A DNA stretch of 64,000 nucleotides from Streptomyces sp. NBRC 109706 (GTDB lineage: Bacteria > Actinomycetota > Actinomycetes > Streptomycetales > Streptomycetaceae): the NCBI RefSeq assembly GCF_000974485.1, contig NZ_BBOM01000010.1, positions 62,001 through 126,000 on the forward strand, given 5' to 3'. A program made the position numbers and the translations under genes. Below the pieces are notes generated by a model that saw only the letters and a program-made list of their open reading frames with translations, searched no databases and was not told the origin of the DNA. Positions 54,518-62,321 of this stretch are shown here, in pieces (the first letter of the stretch is position 1; every line of letters begins with the position of its first letter).

Positions 54518-57394
54518 TCAGGGCCCGATATGCACAAACGGCGCCCAGCGCGCGGGATCTCCGGGGGCCGCCGCGCGCAGCCGGCGTTGCGCCTGGTGAA
54601 GGGCCTCGGCGGGGGTGCGGCCCTCGGTCAGGAGCAGTCGGTAGAAGTCGTCGGCCAGGGTCGGCCCGTCCGAGCTGACGATGTCCCACAGCGTCCCGAT
54701 CACCTGGGGGAAGCCGCTGATATGGAACGCGGCGGCCGGGTGCAGCACCTCGTCCACGGTCCTGGGGTCAGGGAGGGCCGTGACACAGGCGGAGAGGAAC
54801 GCCAGCCGCTCCCCCGTCAGGTTCATGTCCGCCAGTTCGTCCAGGCCGAGGCGGCCGTCGTGCAGGACCAGCCCGCCCTGGTCGCCGTGGCAGGCGATAT
54901 GTACCCACGGGTGGGTCGGCAGCGCGGCCCGGATCTCCCGCACGGTCGCCTCCTGGCCGGTCAGCCGGCGGGCCGCCGGGCACCGGCCGGCGACCCGTAG
55001 GGCCTCCTCCTCGGCGTGTGGCAGCGCCGGTTGGCCGGGGGTGTCGCGCAGCGAGGCGATCAGCATCGCGGCGGGAGACGGGGCGGCGGGGTGCGGGGCG
55101 GCCGGGGCCTGGGCCTGGGCCCGTCTGGCGTCGAGCAGCGCCCAGAGGCTGGGGGTGTAGGAGGAGACGACGTGATCGATCAACGCGGGCCCGTCCGTCC
55201 GGTCGTGGTGGCCGGCCAGGTGCAGGGGAACGGCCGCCAGCGGCCCGGTCGGGCACCACCAGATCCGGCGGTCGGGTCCGAGGTGCGGCTCGACGGCGGC
55301 CAGCACGGGGGCCGCGACGGTGTCCCACAGCTCGCGGGCGATGGAGCGGGCGTTGATGCGGCGCGTGGTGGGGGCCAGCAGCCCGCCGGTCCAGGTGGCG
55401 ACCGTGGCCGAGTCCACGTCGGGGAGCACCACATGCACCGGATCCCCTTCGGCGAGCACGATGATCGCGTCGCAGCGGGCCTCGCCGACGTTGATGACGA
55501 CGACCGGCCCGCCCGAGGCTGCCCGCCGGATTTCGGCGTACCTCATGCGGTGGCGCGCGCCGTGCGCGGCCGTCAGCGCCTCCCATTCGGCGTTCAACTC
55601 GGCGCGCCTGGCGGCGGCTTGGTGCGCCGCGAGGGGATCGTCCGGTTCCGGGTTCGCGTAGCCGGGCCGGTCCAGCGCGGCGCGGATCTCCGCCAGGCGC
55701 GCCTCGGTGTCGGGCGACGGGACGAAGCGGCGCAGGGTGCGGGTCCCGGACCAGATGACGGTCCGGCCCAGCTCCAGCAGTTCCACCGAGCGCTCGACCT
55801 GTCCCAGGGCCAGGAGGGTTCCGGCGAACTCGTCGGGGCCGGTGATCATTCCGCTGAGCTGTCGCTGGCGGTCCGCCCTGCTCAGTCCGAGGGACGCCGC
55901 GACGGCCAGCTGGGTCAGCGCGTGCTCGTAGTGACGCGTCCCGGCCTCGTGGTCGCCGCGTTGAAAGGCCGACAGGCCCTTGACGATCGCGATGAACTGG
56001 ATTGTCCCGGGGGACAGTCGGGGCAGGGCGTCCAACCGTGCCAGCGCATCGGTCACCAGGTCGCTCCCGGGCCCGTGCCACCAGTTCGGCCGCTGCACCA
56101 GGGCGAGCAGCAGGGCGCCGAGCGCGGTCTCGGACGCGATATCGTCGGCGGCCGCCTCGTCGGTCACCGCCTCCTGGGCCAGGGCGGTGGCGACGGCCCG
56201 CGTCAGATCGTCCTGGCTGCCCGCCACCTGGTACCGGATGACCAGCGCGAACACCAGCTCGGGCGTGGGGCGCACCGGTCCCAGCAGGGCGACGGCCCGG
56301 TCGAGGGCGGCCCGGTCGTCGTTCTCCTCGTGCCGGTCGAGCAGCAGCCGGCCGAGGAACTGGACGGTCGCCTCGCGCTCGTCCGGGGGGAGCAGGGCGG
56401 CGGCGCCGTCGGCCAGTTGGAACGCCCGGTCGAGGTCGTGGCCGTCGGCCGTCATCTCGTGCCGATGGCGCACGGCGAGGGCGTGCGCAAGCGTCAGCGC
56501 GACCCAGGGGCGGAGCCGGCGGCCGACGAGGATCGGCGGGCGGCGATGGATCCCTTCCAGGATTCCGATGGCCAGCTCCAGATGCGGCCGGGCGCTGCTG
56601 TGGGCGAACCTGGTGATGAACGCGTCGGCGAGCAGGTAGCGGGCCCCGTACTCGGCCGACGAGGGCCCGATCCGGAACAGCCAGCCGGGCCGGTTCACCA
56701 GGCCGGGAACCCGGGCCAGGGCGTGCAGCGCCCGCTCCGCCGGTTCGGCGTTGGGCAGTTCGCTGTGGTAGCGCAGAAGCAGGTTGACCAGGATCTTCTT
56801 GCGGTAGGGCCGCTCGGTGACGCGCTCGCCCAGCTCCATGACCAGCTGCGCCGGAACGTGCCAGTCGCCCCGCTCCCGCGCCTGCCGCAACCGGCGTTCG
56901 TTCTCCCGCAGTCGGATGAGGTGATCCACCTGCCAGGGGCCGATGACGGCGCAGAAGGCGCTGATCACCAGCAGGAGGGTCGCGAGGAACCAGGCGAACG
57001 GCGGGTCGGCCCACACCAGGTGGCGGAGGTGGCTGCCCGGCGGCACCCGCCGTTTCAGGTCGTACAGCAGGATGACGACCAGCGCGGTGGTGGGCATCAA
57101 GGCGGCCGAGGACAGCGAGGCGAGGACGGCGACGGGACGCTTTCGCCAGCCCGCCAGCACCCGGCGGATGTCGGCGCCGCGCCGGTTGAGGAGGACGGCG
57201 ATCAGCAGCAGCAGACCGATCACGGCGAGCGAGTGGGCCGGTAGGGCGCCGCCCGATCGCGTCGCGGTGCTGAGCGCGCCGCTGTCCGGGTCCCGGTACA
57301 GCTCGAGACGAACGGCGGGCCGCCGGTCGAGCCACCAGCCCCACCCCAGCAGACCTGTCCCCCCGGCGACCGCGAGGCCACGTAACCACACCAT
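54518..57394 (-). CDS. CHAT-domain (caspase-fold) protein with N-terminal membrane helices
   Basis: This 958-residue protein has an N-terminus with several membrane helices (about 1-25, 55-75, 90-115 and 130-155). A long alpha-helical TPR-like region spans about 160-600 (HLELAIGILEGIHRRPPILV, LDRAVALLGPVRPTPELVFA). A CHAT domain occupies 640-958, with catalytic His in WVHIACHGDQGG (H836) and Cys in LAFLSACVTAL (C870). CHAT proteases are caspase relatives tied to TPRs and to programmed-death-like conflict systems. ATG 57394 starts the first helix; a GTG one codon upstream is possible. The gene follows MATE by 32 nt and precedes two small genes. The membrane anchoring is notable because many CHAT-TPR proteins are soluble. 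Confidence 0.85.
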   Translation of the reverse strand: MVWLRGLAVAGGTGLLGWGWWLDRRPAVRLELYRDPDSGALSTATRSGGALPAHSLAVIGLLLLIAVLLNRRGADIRRVLAGWRKRPVAVLASLSSAALMPTTALVVILLYDLKRRVPPGSHLRHLVWADPPFAWFLATLLLVISAFCAVIGPWQVDHLIRLRENERRLRQARERGDWHVPAQLVMELGERVTERPYRKKILVNLLLRYHSELPNAEPAERALHALARVPGLVNRPGWLFRIGPSSAEYGARYLLADAFITRFAHSSARPHLELAIGILEGIHRRPPILVGRRLRPWVALTLAHALAVRHRHEMTADGHDLDRAFQLADGAAALLPPDEREATVQFLGRLLLDRHEENDDRAALDRAVALLGPVRPTPELVFALVIRYQVAGSQDDLTRAVATALAQEAVTDEAAADDIASETALGALLLALVQRPNWWHGPGSDLVTDALARLDALPRLSPGTIQFIAIVKGLSAFQRGDHEAGTRHYEHALTQLAVAASLGLSRADRQRQLSGMITGPDEFAGTLLALGQVERSVELLELGRTVIWSGTRTLRRFVPSPDTEARLAEIRAALDRPGYANPEPDDPLAAHQAAARRAELNAEWEALTAAHGARHRMRYAEIRRAASGGPVVVINVGEARCDAIIVLAEGDPVHVVLPDVDSATVATWTGGLLAPTTRRINARSIARELWDTVAAPVLAAVEPHLGPDRRIWWCPTGPLAAVPLHLAGHHDRTDGPALIDHVVSSYTPSLWALLDARRAQAQAPAAPHPAAPSPAAMLIASLRDTPGQPALPHAEEEALRVAGRCPAARRLTGQEATVREIRAALPTHPWVHIACHGDQGGLVLHDGRLGLDELADMNLTGERLAFLSACVTALPDPRTVDEVLHPAAAFHISGFPQVIGTLWDIVSSDGPTLADDFYRLLLTEGRTPAEALHQAQRRLRAAAPGDPARWAPFVHIGP

Positions 57395-57426
57395 CACGGC
57401 AGTATGGCCACGACACCGGGCGGACG

Positions 57427-58860
57427 TCACACCCTCGGGCGGCGCCGGATCGACTGACGGCGCGGTGCGGCCGGTTGGCGAACGACGGCGGGCCCGGGAC
57501 CGGTGGCGTCCGGCTCTGGCAGCGGCCGGCGGAGGATGGCCAGGGCGCCCGCCGCCGACAGCAGTGCGGCGAGGGGGAAGCTGATCCACAGCCAGGGTGT
57601 GCCGAAGAGGCTGAGGACGAGCAGAAGTGGGATATGGACGGCCAGGATCGATCCCACGGAGATCACAAACGAGGGGCGGGCCCGGCCGCGTGCCTGGAAG
57701 TAGGTGGCGATCAGGGCCGTCACCCCGGCGAAGGGGTAGCCGAGGGCGATCAGCCGCAGCACCCCCGCGGTCCGCTCCGCCGCGTCCCGGTCGTCGGTGA
57801 AGGCGGCGGCCAGGGGATCGGCGACGAGCAGCAGGACGAGTGCGGCGGCCGTTCCGTAGAGCACGGTGGCCCGGAGCGCGAGGACCCGGGTGCGTTCGGC
57901 CCTGGCGGTCAGGCCGCGGCCGGTGTTGTAGCCGATGAGCGGCTGCATGCCCTGGGCGATGCCGGTCTGGGGCATGAGGACGAAGGTGGTGACGCGGACG
58001 GAAGTGGCGTACGCGGTGGGGGCCACCGGATCGCCGAGCGCGGCCAGCCGGTTGTTGGCGATGAACATGACGAGGGTGGCACCGAATCCGGCGAGGAACG
58101 AGGGGGTGCCGACGGCCACCAGCTCCCGCAGGGTCGGGCCGTGCGGGCGCAGGTCGGCGAGGGTGATCCGGTAGGGGCGGTCGCGCTGGAGGAAGAAGAA
58201 CCACAGGCTCAGCCCCATGGAGACGGCCTGGCCGCCGATGGTGCCGAAGGCGGCGCCGCGCACGCCCCAGCCGAGGCCGAAGATCAGCAGCGGATCGAGC
58301 ACGATCTGGCAGAGCACCGGAAGGACCCACAGCAGGGTGGAGAACCGCAGCCGCCCCTCGGCCCGTACCAGGCTGGAGAATCCGGTCGCGGTGATCGAAC
58401 CGGCCAGCACGATCAGCGCGTAGTCGTGGGCGTGTTCGCGGATCTCCGCCCTGGCGCCCAGCAGGGTGAGCAGCGGATCGAGCAGCAGCAGGCCGAGGAC
58501 GGTGATGACGACGGCGGCCGTCCAGTAGACGAGGAACGTGTTGCCGGCCGCCCGGGCGGCCCCGCGGGGATCCCCACGGCCCAGGCTCCGCGAGACGATC
58601 GACGCGCCGCCGACGCCGACCGTGGTGGAGACCGCGCCGAGCAGCAGCAGGACGGGCGCCACGATGTTCACCGCCACCAGCGCCTCGGGCCCGACGCCCC
58701 GGGCGACGAACCAGGCGTTGGTCAGGGCGTAGATGCCGTAGGTGGCGACCGACATGGTGGTGTGGGCGCTGGTGCTCCACAGCAGCCGTCCGATCGGCCG
58801 GGTGCCGAGCGCCGCCGTGTGGTCGCGCCGGGTGGCGCGCTCCTCCCCCATGTCGTCCAC
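57427..58860 (-). CDS. MATE-family multidrug exporter
   Basis: This 477-residue protein has about 12 membrane helices arranged as two homologous halves. Landmarks include PIGRLLWSTSAHTTMSVATY, YALTNAWFVARGVGPEALVA, GASIVSRSLGRGDPRGAAR and QGMQPLIGYNTGRGLTARAE; the last two are the repeated 'G.GN..GA' type segments after helices 2 and 8. MATE proteins export cationic drugs or metabolites in exchange for sodium ions or protons. GTG 58860 lies 5 nt after the phosphotransferase stop, with GAGGGG upstream; ATG 58851 is an alternative. Pairing with an APH-type gene suggests a resistance unit (inference). Confidence 0.88.
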   Translation of the reverse strand: MDDMGEERATRRDHTAALGTRPIGRLLWSTSAHTTMSVATYGIYALTNAWFVARGVGPEALVAVNIVAPVLLLLGAVSTTVGVGGASIVSRSLGRGDPRGAARAAGNTFLVYWTAAVVITVLGLLLLDPLLTLLGARAEIREHAHDYALIVLAGSITATGFSSLVRAEGRLRFSTLLWVLPVLCQIVLDPLLIFGLGWGVRGAAFGTIGGQAVSMGLSLWFFFLQRDRPYRITLADLRPHGPTLRELVAVGTPSFLAGFGATLVMFIANNRLAALGDPVAPTAYATSVRVTTFVLMPQTGIAQGMQPLIGYNTGRGLTARAERTRVLALRATVLYGTAAALVLLLVADPLAAAFTDDRDAAERTAGVLRLIALGYPFAGVTALIATYFQARGRARPSFVISVGSILAVHIPLLLVLSLFGTPWLWISFPLAALLSAAGALAILRRPLPEPDATGPGPAVVRQPAAPRRQSIRRRPRV

Positions 58861-58865
58861 GCCCC

Positions 58866-59876
58866 TCAGCGCGCGACGGGACCGCGGCCGAACTGGGCCA
58901 TCAGCAGGTCGAGTTGTTCGCGGGCGAAGTCGTAGGTGGCCGGGTCCTGGTGGCCCCGGTACTTGGTCTCGACGACCATGATCACGGCGAGGTAGAGGGA
59001 GTAGAGACGCCGGCGGACGCGCTCGGAGGCGGACAGCTCCCCGATCCCGTATCCGGTCATGAAGTCGGTGGGGTCGCCGAACACCGGCAGGTCGATGCCG
59101 GTGAATCCGGCCTCCATCAGCGGATCTCCATAGACGGCACGTTCGTGATCGAGGATGGCGACGATCCGACCGTCTTTGATCATCGAGTTCTTGGTCCAGA
59201 GGTCCAGCTCGACAAAACGTGGCTCGGTCACCTCGTCGAGCGCGCCCGCGTGCTCCGCGAGCACGGCGCGGATCTCGTCATGGCTCCAGCCGATGTCGAC
59301 CTGGACGCGCGCGCCGTCCGTCAGGGTGTCCTCGATCATCCGACTGAACGCGACCCGCCAGCTCGCCGAGCCCGGGCCGCGCAGCGGACCGAAGTGCGGG
59401 CCCACGATCGCGTTCAACTCGCGGTTGAGCGCGCCCAGTTGCCGGCCTGCCGCGACGACGACCTCGTTCGGGAGGCGCCCCTCGGCGGCGGCGATGCCGA
59501 AGTTGTCCGCGTCGACGTACTCCATGAAGAAGTAGTCGGCGTCGACCAGTTCCCGGGAGAGGTCGGCGTGGTCGATCCGGGGTATCGGCACCCGGGTGCG
59601 GTCGGCGACCAGCTCCATGGCGGCCAGCTCGGTGCGCATCATGTCCTGCTCGCGGGTCAGCACGGTTACATCGGCGGGCGGCGCGATCTTCAGCACCGCC
59701 TGTTGTCCGTCGCGCAGCCGGATCCGGTACGCCACGTTGAACCAGCCGTGCGTGATCTCCTCGGCGAAGTCGTCGCCCCCGGGCACCTGAGCGGCCCCGT
59801 AGGCGCGTTCGATCATGGCCCGCAGGGTCGCCGGCGGCTGCCGGTTCTTGGTGATGCTCTCGGTGACGGCTTTCAC
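58866..59876 (-). CDS. APH-family phosphotransferase
   Basis: This 336-residue protein has a kinase-like fold. GWFNVAYRIRLRDGQQAVLK and IAPPAD contain the ATP-contacting Lys, and EQDMMRTELAAMELV is the following helix. The catalytic loop reads FVELDLWTKNSMI, with Asp and Asn in place, but the usual His of HxD is Glu. The metal-binding segment is VAILDHERAVYGDP. Substrates of this family include aminoglycosides, macrolides, choline and other alcohols; none can be assigned. GTG 59876 follows GGAGGA by 7 nt; a longer frame to 60002 is unlikely. It is the first gene of a minus-strand run with MATE and the CHAT group. Confidence 0.82.
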   Translation of the reverse strand: MKAVTESITKNRQPPATLRAMIERAYGAAQVPGGDDFAEEITHGWFNVAYRIRLRDGQQAVLKIAPPADVTVLTREQDMMRTELAAMELVADRTRVPIPRIDHADLSRELVDADYFFMEYVDADNFGIAAAEGRLPNEVVVAAGRQLGALNRELNAIVGPHFGPLRGPGSASWRVAFSRMIEDTLTDGARVQVDIGWSHDEIRAVLAEHAGALDEVTEPRFVELDLWTKNSMIKDGRIVAILDHERAVYGDPLMEAGFTGIDLPVFGDPTDFMTGYGIGELSASERVRRRLYSLYLAVIMVVETKYRGHQDPATYDFAREQLDLLMAQFGRGPVAR

Positions 59877-60017
59877 GGACGTTCCTCCGGGACGTGACGC
59901 GGGGAATCGGCCCGGCGGTGACCTGGTGTGTCTCCCGACGGGTGGCCGACGGATCACACCGTATGGCGGGATGGCGCTCCGGAACCATGAGAGCGTTCCC
60001 ATCTTCGGCGGGCCGGC

Positions 60018-61169
60018 TCAGTGCGTCCCACAGCTCTCCCTCAGCAGCACCCTGACCGGCACCCGCAGGTCCTGCCGTGGCAGTTTCGGATCGGCCAGAC
60101 AGGCGCGCAGCACACCCACCGCGAGCCGGCCCAGATCGGCCATCGGCTGCTCGACCGTGGTCAGGCGCGGCGAGGAGGTGCGCGCGCCGTCGACCCCGTC
60201 GAAGCCGGTGACCACCACGTCGCCCGGCACCTCGATGCCCTCGGCGTTGAACACGTCCAGAAAGCCCAGGGCCGTCTCGTCGTTGGCGCACACCAGCGCG
60301 CCGGGCAGCGGGCCATGGCCGTCGCGGTGCTCGGCCACCAGCCGCCGGGCCAGCGTCCGCCCCGTCGCCCGGGTGAAGTCGCCGCGCAGCGCCGGGTTCT
60401 GGGGCGCCGGGAGGCCCAGCGCCGTCAGGGCCGCGCGGTAGCCGCGGAAGCGGTCGATATCGTCGGAGGTGCGTACCCGGCCCGCCACGTACCGGACATC
60501 GTGGATGCCTTGCGCCCGGACGAGGTGTTCGACCAGGACCCGCACCCCGCGCGCGTTCTCGACACCGACATGGTCGTATCCGCCGGCCGGTCGCGGCCCG
60601 GCGAGGAGAACGACGGGCAGCCGGTGCGCCACATGCTCGATGAGCTGGTCCGACAGCGTCTCGGCGACCACGATCAACCCGTCGACCTGCCCGGCCAGAT
60701 CCCGCGTCCGCTCGGCGGCCTGGGGTGGTCGGGCGACCACCACGGTCAACGCGTACCCGGCCTGCCAGGCCGCGTACTCGGCGCCCCGGACCACCTCGCC
60801 GAAGTACAGGCTGCCCCACGAGGGGCCACCGGGTACGTCGGCGTCGTCGGTGACCACCTCGACGCCCGAGCCGGTCCGTACCGGCACCCGCAGATCGGCC
60901 GCCGGCCCCACGTCGGGCAGGCACAGGCCCAGCATCCCGGTCCGGCGCGCCACCAGCCCCCGGGCGGCCCCGGAGGGCACATAGCCCAGCTCCTCGACCG
61001 CCCGCTCGACCAGCAGCCGGGTCTCGGGCGCCACATATCCCGTGCCGCTGACCACCCGCGACACCGTGGACACGGAGACGCCGGCGCGTCGGGACACGTC
61101 CCGCATGGTGGTGGCCCTGACCGAAGAGCCACCGCCGGCGAGCCCACCACCGCCCGACGGCCGGCTCAC
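60018..61169 (-). CDS. LacI-family regulator (solo)
   Basis: The protein has 383 residues from GTG 61169, which follows AAGGGG by 5 nt; an in-frame start at 61214 would run through the operator-like palindrome. A Gly-rich leader precedes the helix-turn-helix TTMRDVSRRAGVSVSTVSRV. The effector domain shows GYVPSGAARGLVARRTGMLG, VCANDETALGFLDVFNAEGI and VVTGFDGVDGARTSSPRLTT. No sugar operon is adjacent, so it may regulate itself and distant genes. A palindrome at 61190-61211 lies just upstream. Confidence 0.88.
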   Translation of the reverse strand: MSRPSGGGGLAGGGSSVRATTMRDVSRRAGVSVSTVSRVVSGTGYVAPETRLLVERAVEELGYVPSGAARGLVARRTGMLGLCLPDVGPAADLRVPVRTGSGVEVVTDDADVPGGPSWGSLYFGEVVRGAEYAAWQAGYALTVVVARPPQAAERTRDLAGQVDGLIVVAETLSDQLIEHVAHRLPVVLLAGPRPAGGYDHVGVENARGVRVLVEHLVRAQGIHDVRYVAGRVRTSDDIDRFRGYRAALTALGLPAPQNPALRGDFTRATGRTLARRLVAEHRDGHGPLPGALVCANDETALGFLDVFNAEGIEVPGDVVVTGFDGVDGARTSSPRLTTVEQPMADLGRLAVGVLRACLADPKLPRQDLRVPVRVLLRESCGTH

Positions 61170-61189
61170 CGAAACCCCTTCTGAACGCA

Positions 61190-61211
61190 CACGTGTACGA
61201 GCGTACATGTG
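61190..61211. promoter_or_regulatory. Operator-like palindrome of the solo LacI gene
   Basis: CACGTGTACG (61190-61199), AG, CGTACATGTG (61202-61211) form an inverted repeat with one mismatch, 20 nt upstream of the LacI start. This is a likely autoregulatory site. Confidence 0.6.
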
Positions 61212-61290
61212 CACGTTTCGGGGGGCCGCCCCGGCGCCCGGCGGTCGACAAAGCCGCCGGGCGTCGCCGCGCGCCGGCGGACGCGGACCG

Positions 61291-61731
61291 TCAGACCTCC
61301 CGCCCGGCGTCGATCTCGGCGATCAGGGACCGGACGCGTCGGTGGATCTCGTCGCGGACGGGGCGGACGGACTCGACTCCCTGACCGGCGGGGTCCGGCA
61401 GGGGCCAGTCGAGATACGTCTTGCCGGGGAAGATGGGGCAGGCGTCGCCGCAGCCCATGGTGATGACGTAGTCGGATGCCGTGACGGCCTCGGGGGTGAG
61501 TGTCTTCGGCCGCTCGGTCGAGATGTCGACGCCCACTTCCGCCATGGCCGCCACCGCCGCCGGGTTGACGCGCTCGGCCGGGAGCGATCCGGCGGAGCGG
61601 ACCTCGACGCGGTCGCCCGCGAGACGGGTCAGGAACCCGGCGGCCATCTGGGAGCGGCCGGCGTTGTGGACGCAGACGAACAGCACCGAGGCGATCGGAG
61701 CGGCCGGGGACGGGGACGGGTCGGGCGACAT
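61291..61731 (-). CDS. arsC: Arsenate reductase (low-molecular-weight phosphatase type)
   Basis: This 146-residue cytosolic enzyme reduces arsenate to arsenite. The P-loop is C(x)5R in FVCVHNAGRSQMAAGF. Two further cysteines are seen in MGCGDACPIFPG and the catalytic Asp in YLDWPLPDPAGQ, as in thioredoxin- or mycothiol-coupled ArsC proteins. The N-terminus has a Pro/Ser-rich extension of about 12 residues. The ATG follows AAGGA. It lies 123 bp downstream of arsR on the same strand; the gap is very G/C-rich and holds no gene. Confidence 0.92.
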   Translation of the reverse strand: MSPDPSPSPAAPIASVLFVCVHNAGRSQMAAGFLTRLAGDRVEVRSAGSLPAERVNPAAVAAMAEVGVDISTERPKTLTPEAVTASDYVITMGCGDACPIFPGKTYLDWPLPDPAGQGVESVRPVRDEIHRRVRSLIAEIDAGREV

Positions 61732-61854
61732 GGCTTCGTTCCTTCACGGGGCGGGCCGGGGCAGGGCGGGGTTCGGCGGCGGCCGGGGCCGGGGATCGTG
61801 GTGCCGCCGGCGTGCGGGACGTCGTGCGCCACGGGGTCCCGGCGCCCGCCGGTC

Positions 61855-62241
61855 TCAGGCGGGGGTGGTGCCGGCGGTGCGCAGGTCGAGGGTGGCGGAC
61901 AGCGCGGCCACCACCGAGGGGGCGACGGCGTAGTAGACCCAGGTGCCGCGCCGTTCGGCGGTCAGCAGGCCGGCCTCCCGCAGCTTCCTGAGGTGGTGGG
62001 AGACGGTCGGCTGGGAGACGCCGACGTCCTGGATATCGCAGACGCACGCCTCGCCGCCCGGATGCGAGGCCACCTTGGAGAACAGGCGCAGCCGCACCGG
62101 GTCGGACAGCGCCTTGAACATCAGGGCCATCCGCTCCGCGTCGGCCGCCGACAACTCCCCGGCGGTCAGCGGCGGGCAGCACGGCGCCGCCCCGTCCTCC
62201 GGTGTGAGCAGCGGGAGTTCCGCGCGCTTCTGCTTCGACAT
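61855..62241 (-). CDS. arsR: ArsR-family metalloregulator
   Basis: This 128-residue winged-helix repressor contains MALMFKALSDPVRLRLFSKV, the metal-site motif EACVCDIQ (CxC in alpha3) and the recognition helix VSQPTVSHHLRKLREAGLLT, followed by the wing (ERRGTWVYYAV). ATG 62241 starts the conserved protein; a longer frame to 62286 crosses operator-like DNA. An extra Cys pair (APCCPP) near residue 20 may aid As(III) binding. It should repress both its own transcript (arsR, arsC) and the divergent oxidoreductase gene. Confidence 0.92.
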   Translation of the reverse strand: MSKQKRAELPLLTPEDGAAPCCPPLTAGELSAADAERMALMFKALSDPVRLRLFSKVASHPGGEACVCDIQDVGVSQPTVSHHLRKLREAGLLTAERRGTWVYYAVAPSVVAALSATLDLRTAGTTPA

Positions 62242-62248
62242 ACGTCTA

Positions 62249-62301
62249 TGTTGACATCCGTCGATACCGTGCGGCAAGCTCCCCATATCGACAGCTGTCG
62301 A
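62249..62301. promoter_or_regulatory. ars divergent promoter/operator region
   Basis: A perfect 14-bp palindrome TCGACAGCTGTCGA lies at 62288-62301 and a weaker related site (TTGACATCCGTCGATA) at about 62251-62266. Both share TTGACA/TCGACA and TGTCGA-type arms and lie between arsR and the divergent arsO-like gene, as expected for ArsR binding. Confidence 0.65.
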
Positions 62302-62321
62302 AACAGTGAGGAGCGCTGATC

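Noticed and set aside
57395..58780. Upstream extension of the CHAT frame to 1420 codons
   Set aside because: The extra 462 codons lie out of frame over the MATE gene and are Arg/Pro-rich. The membrane helix at ATG 57394 marks the real start.
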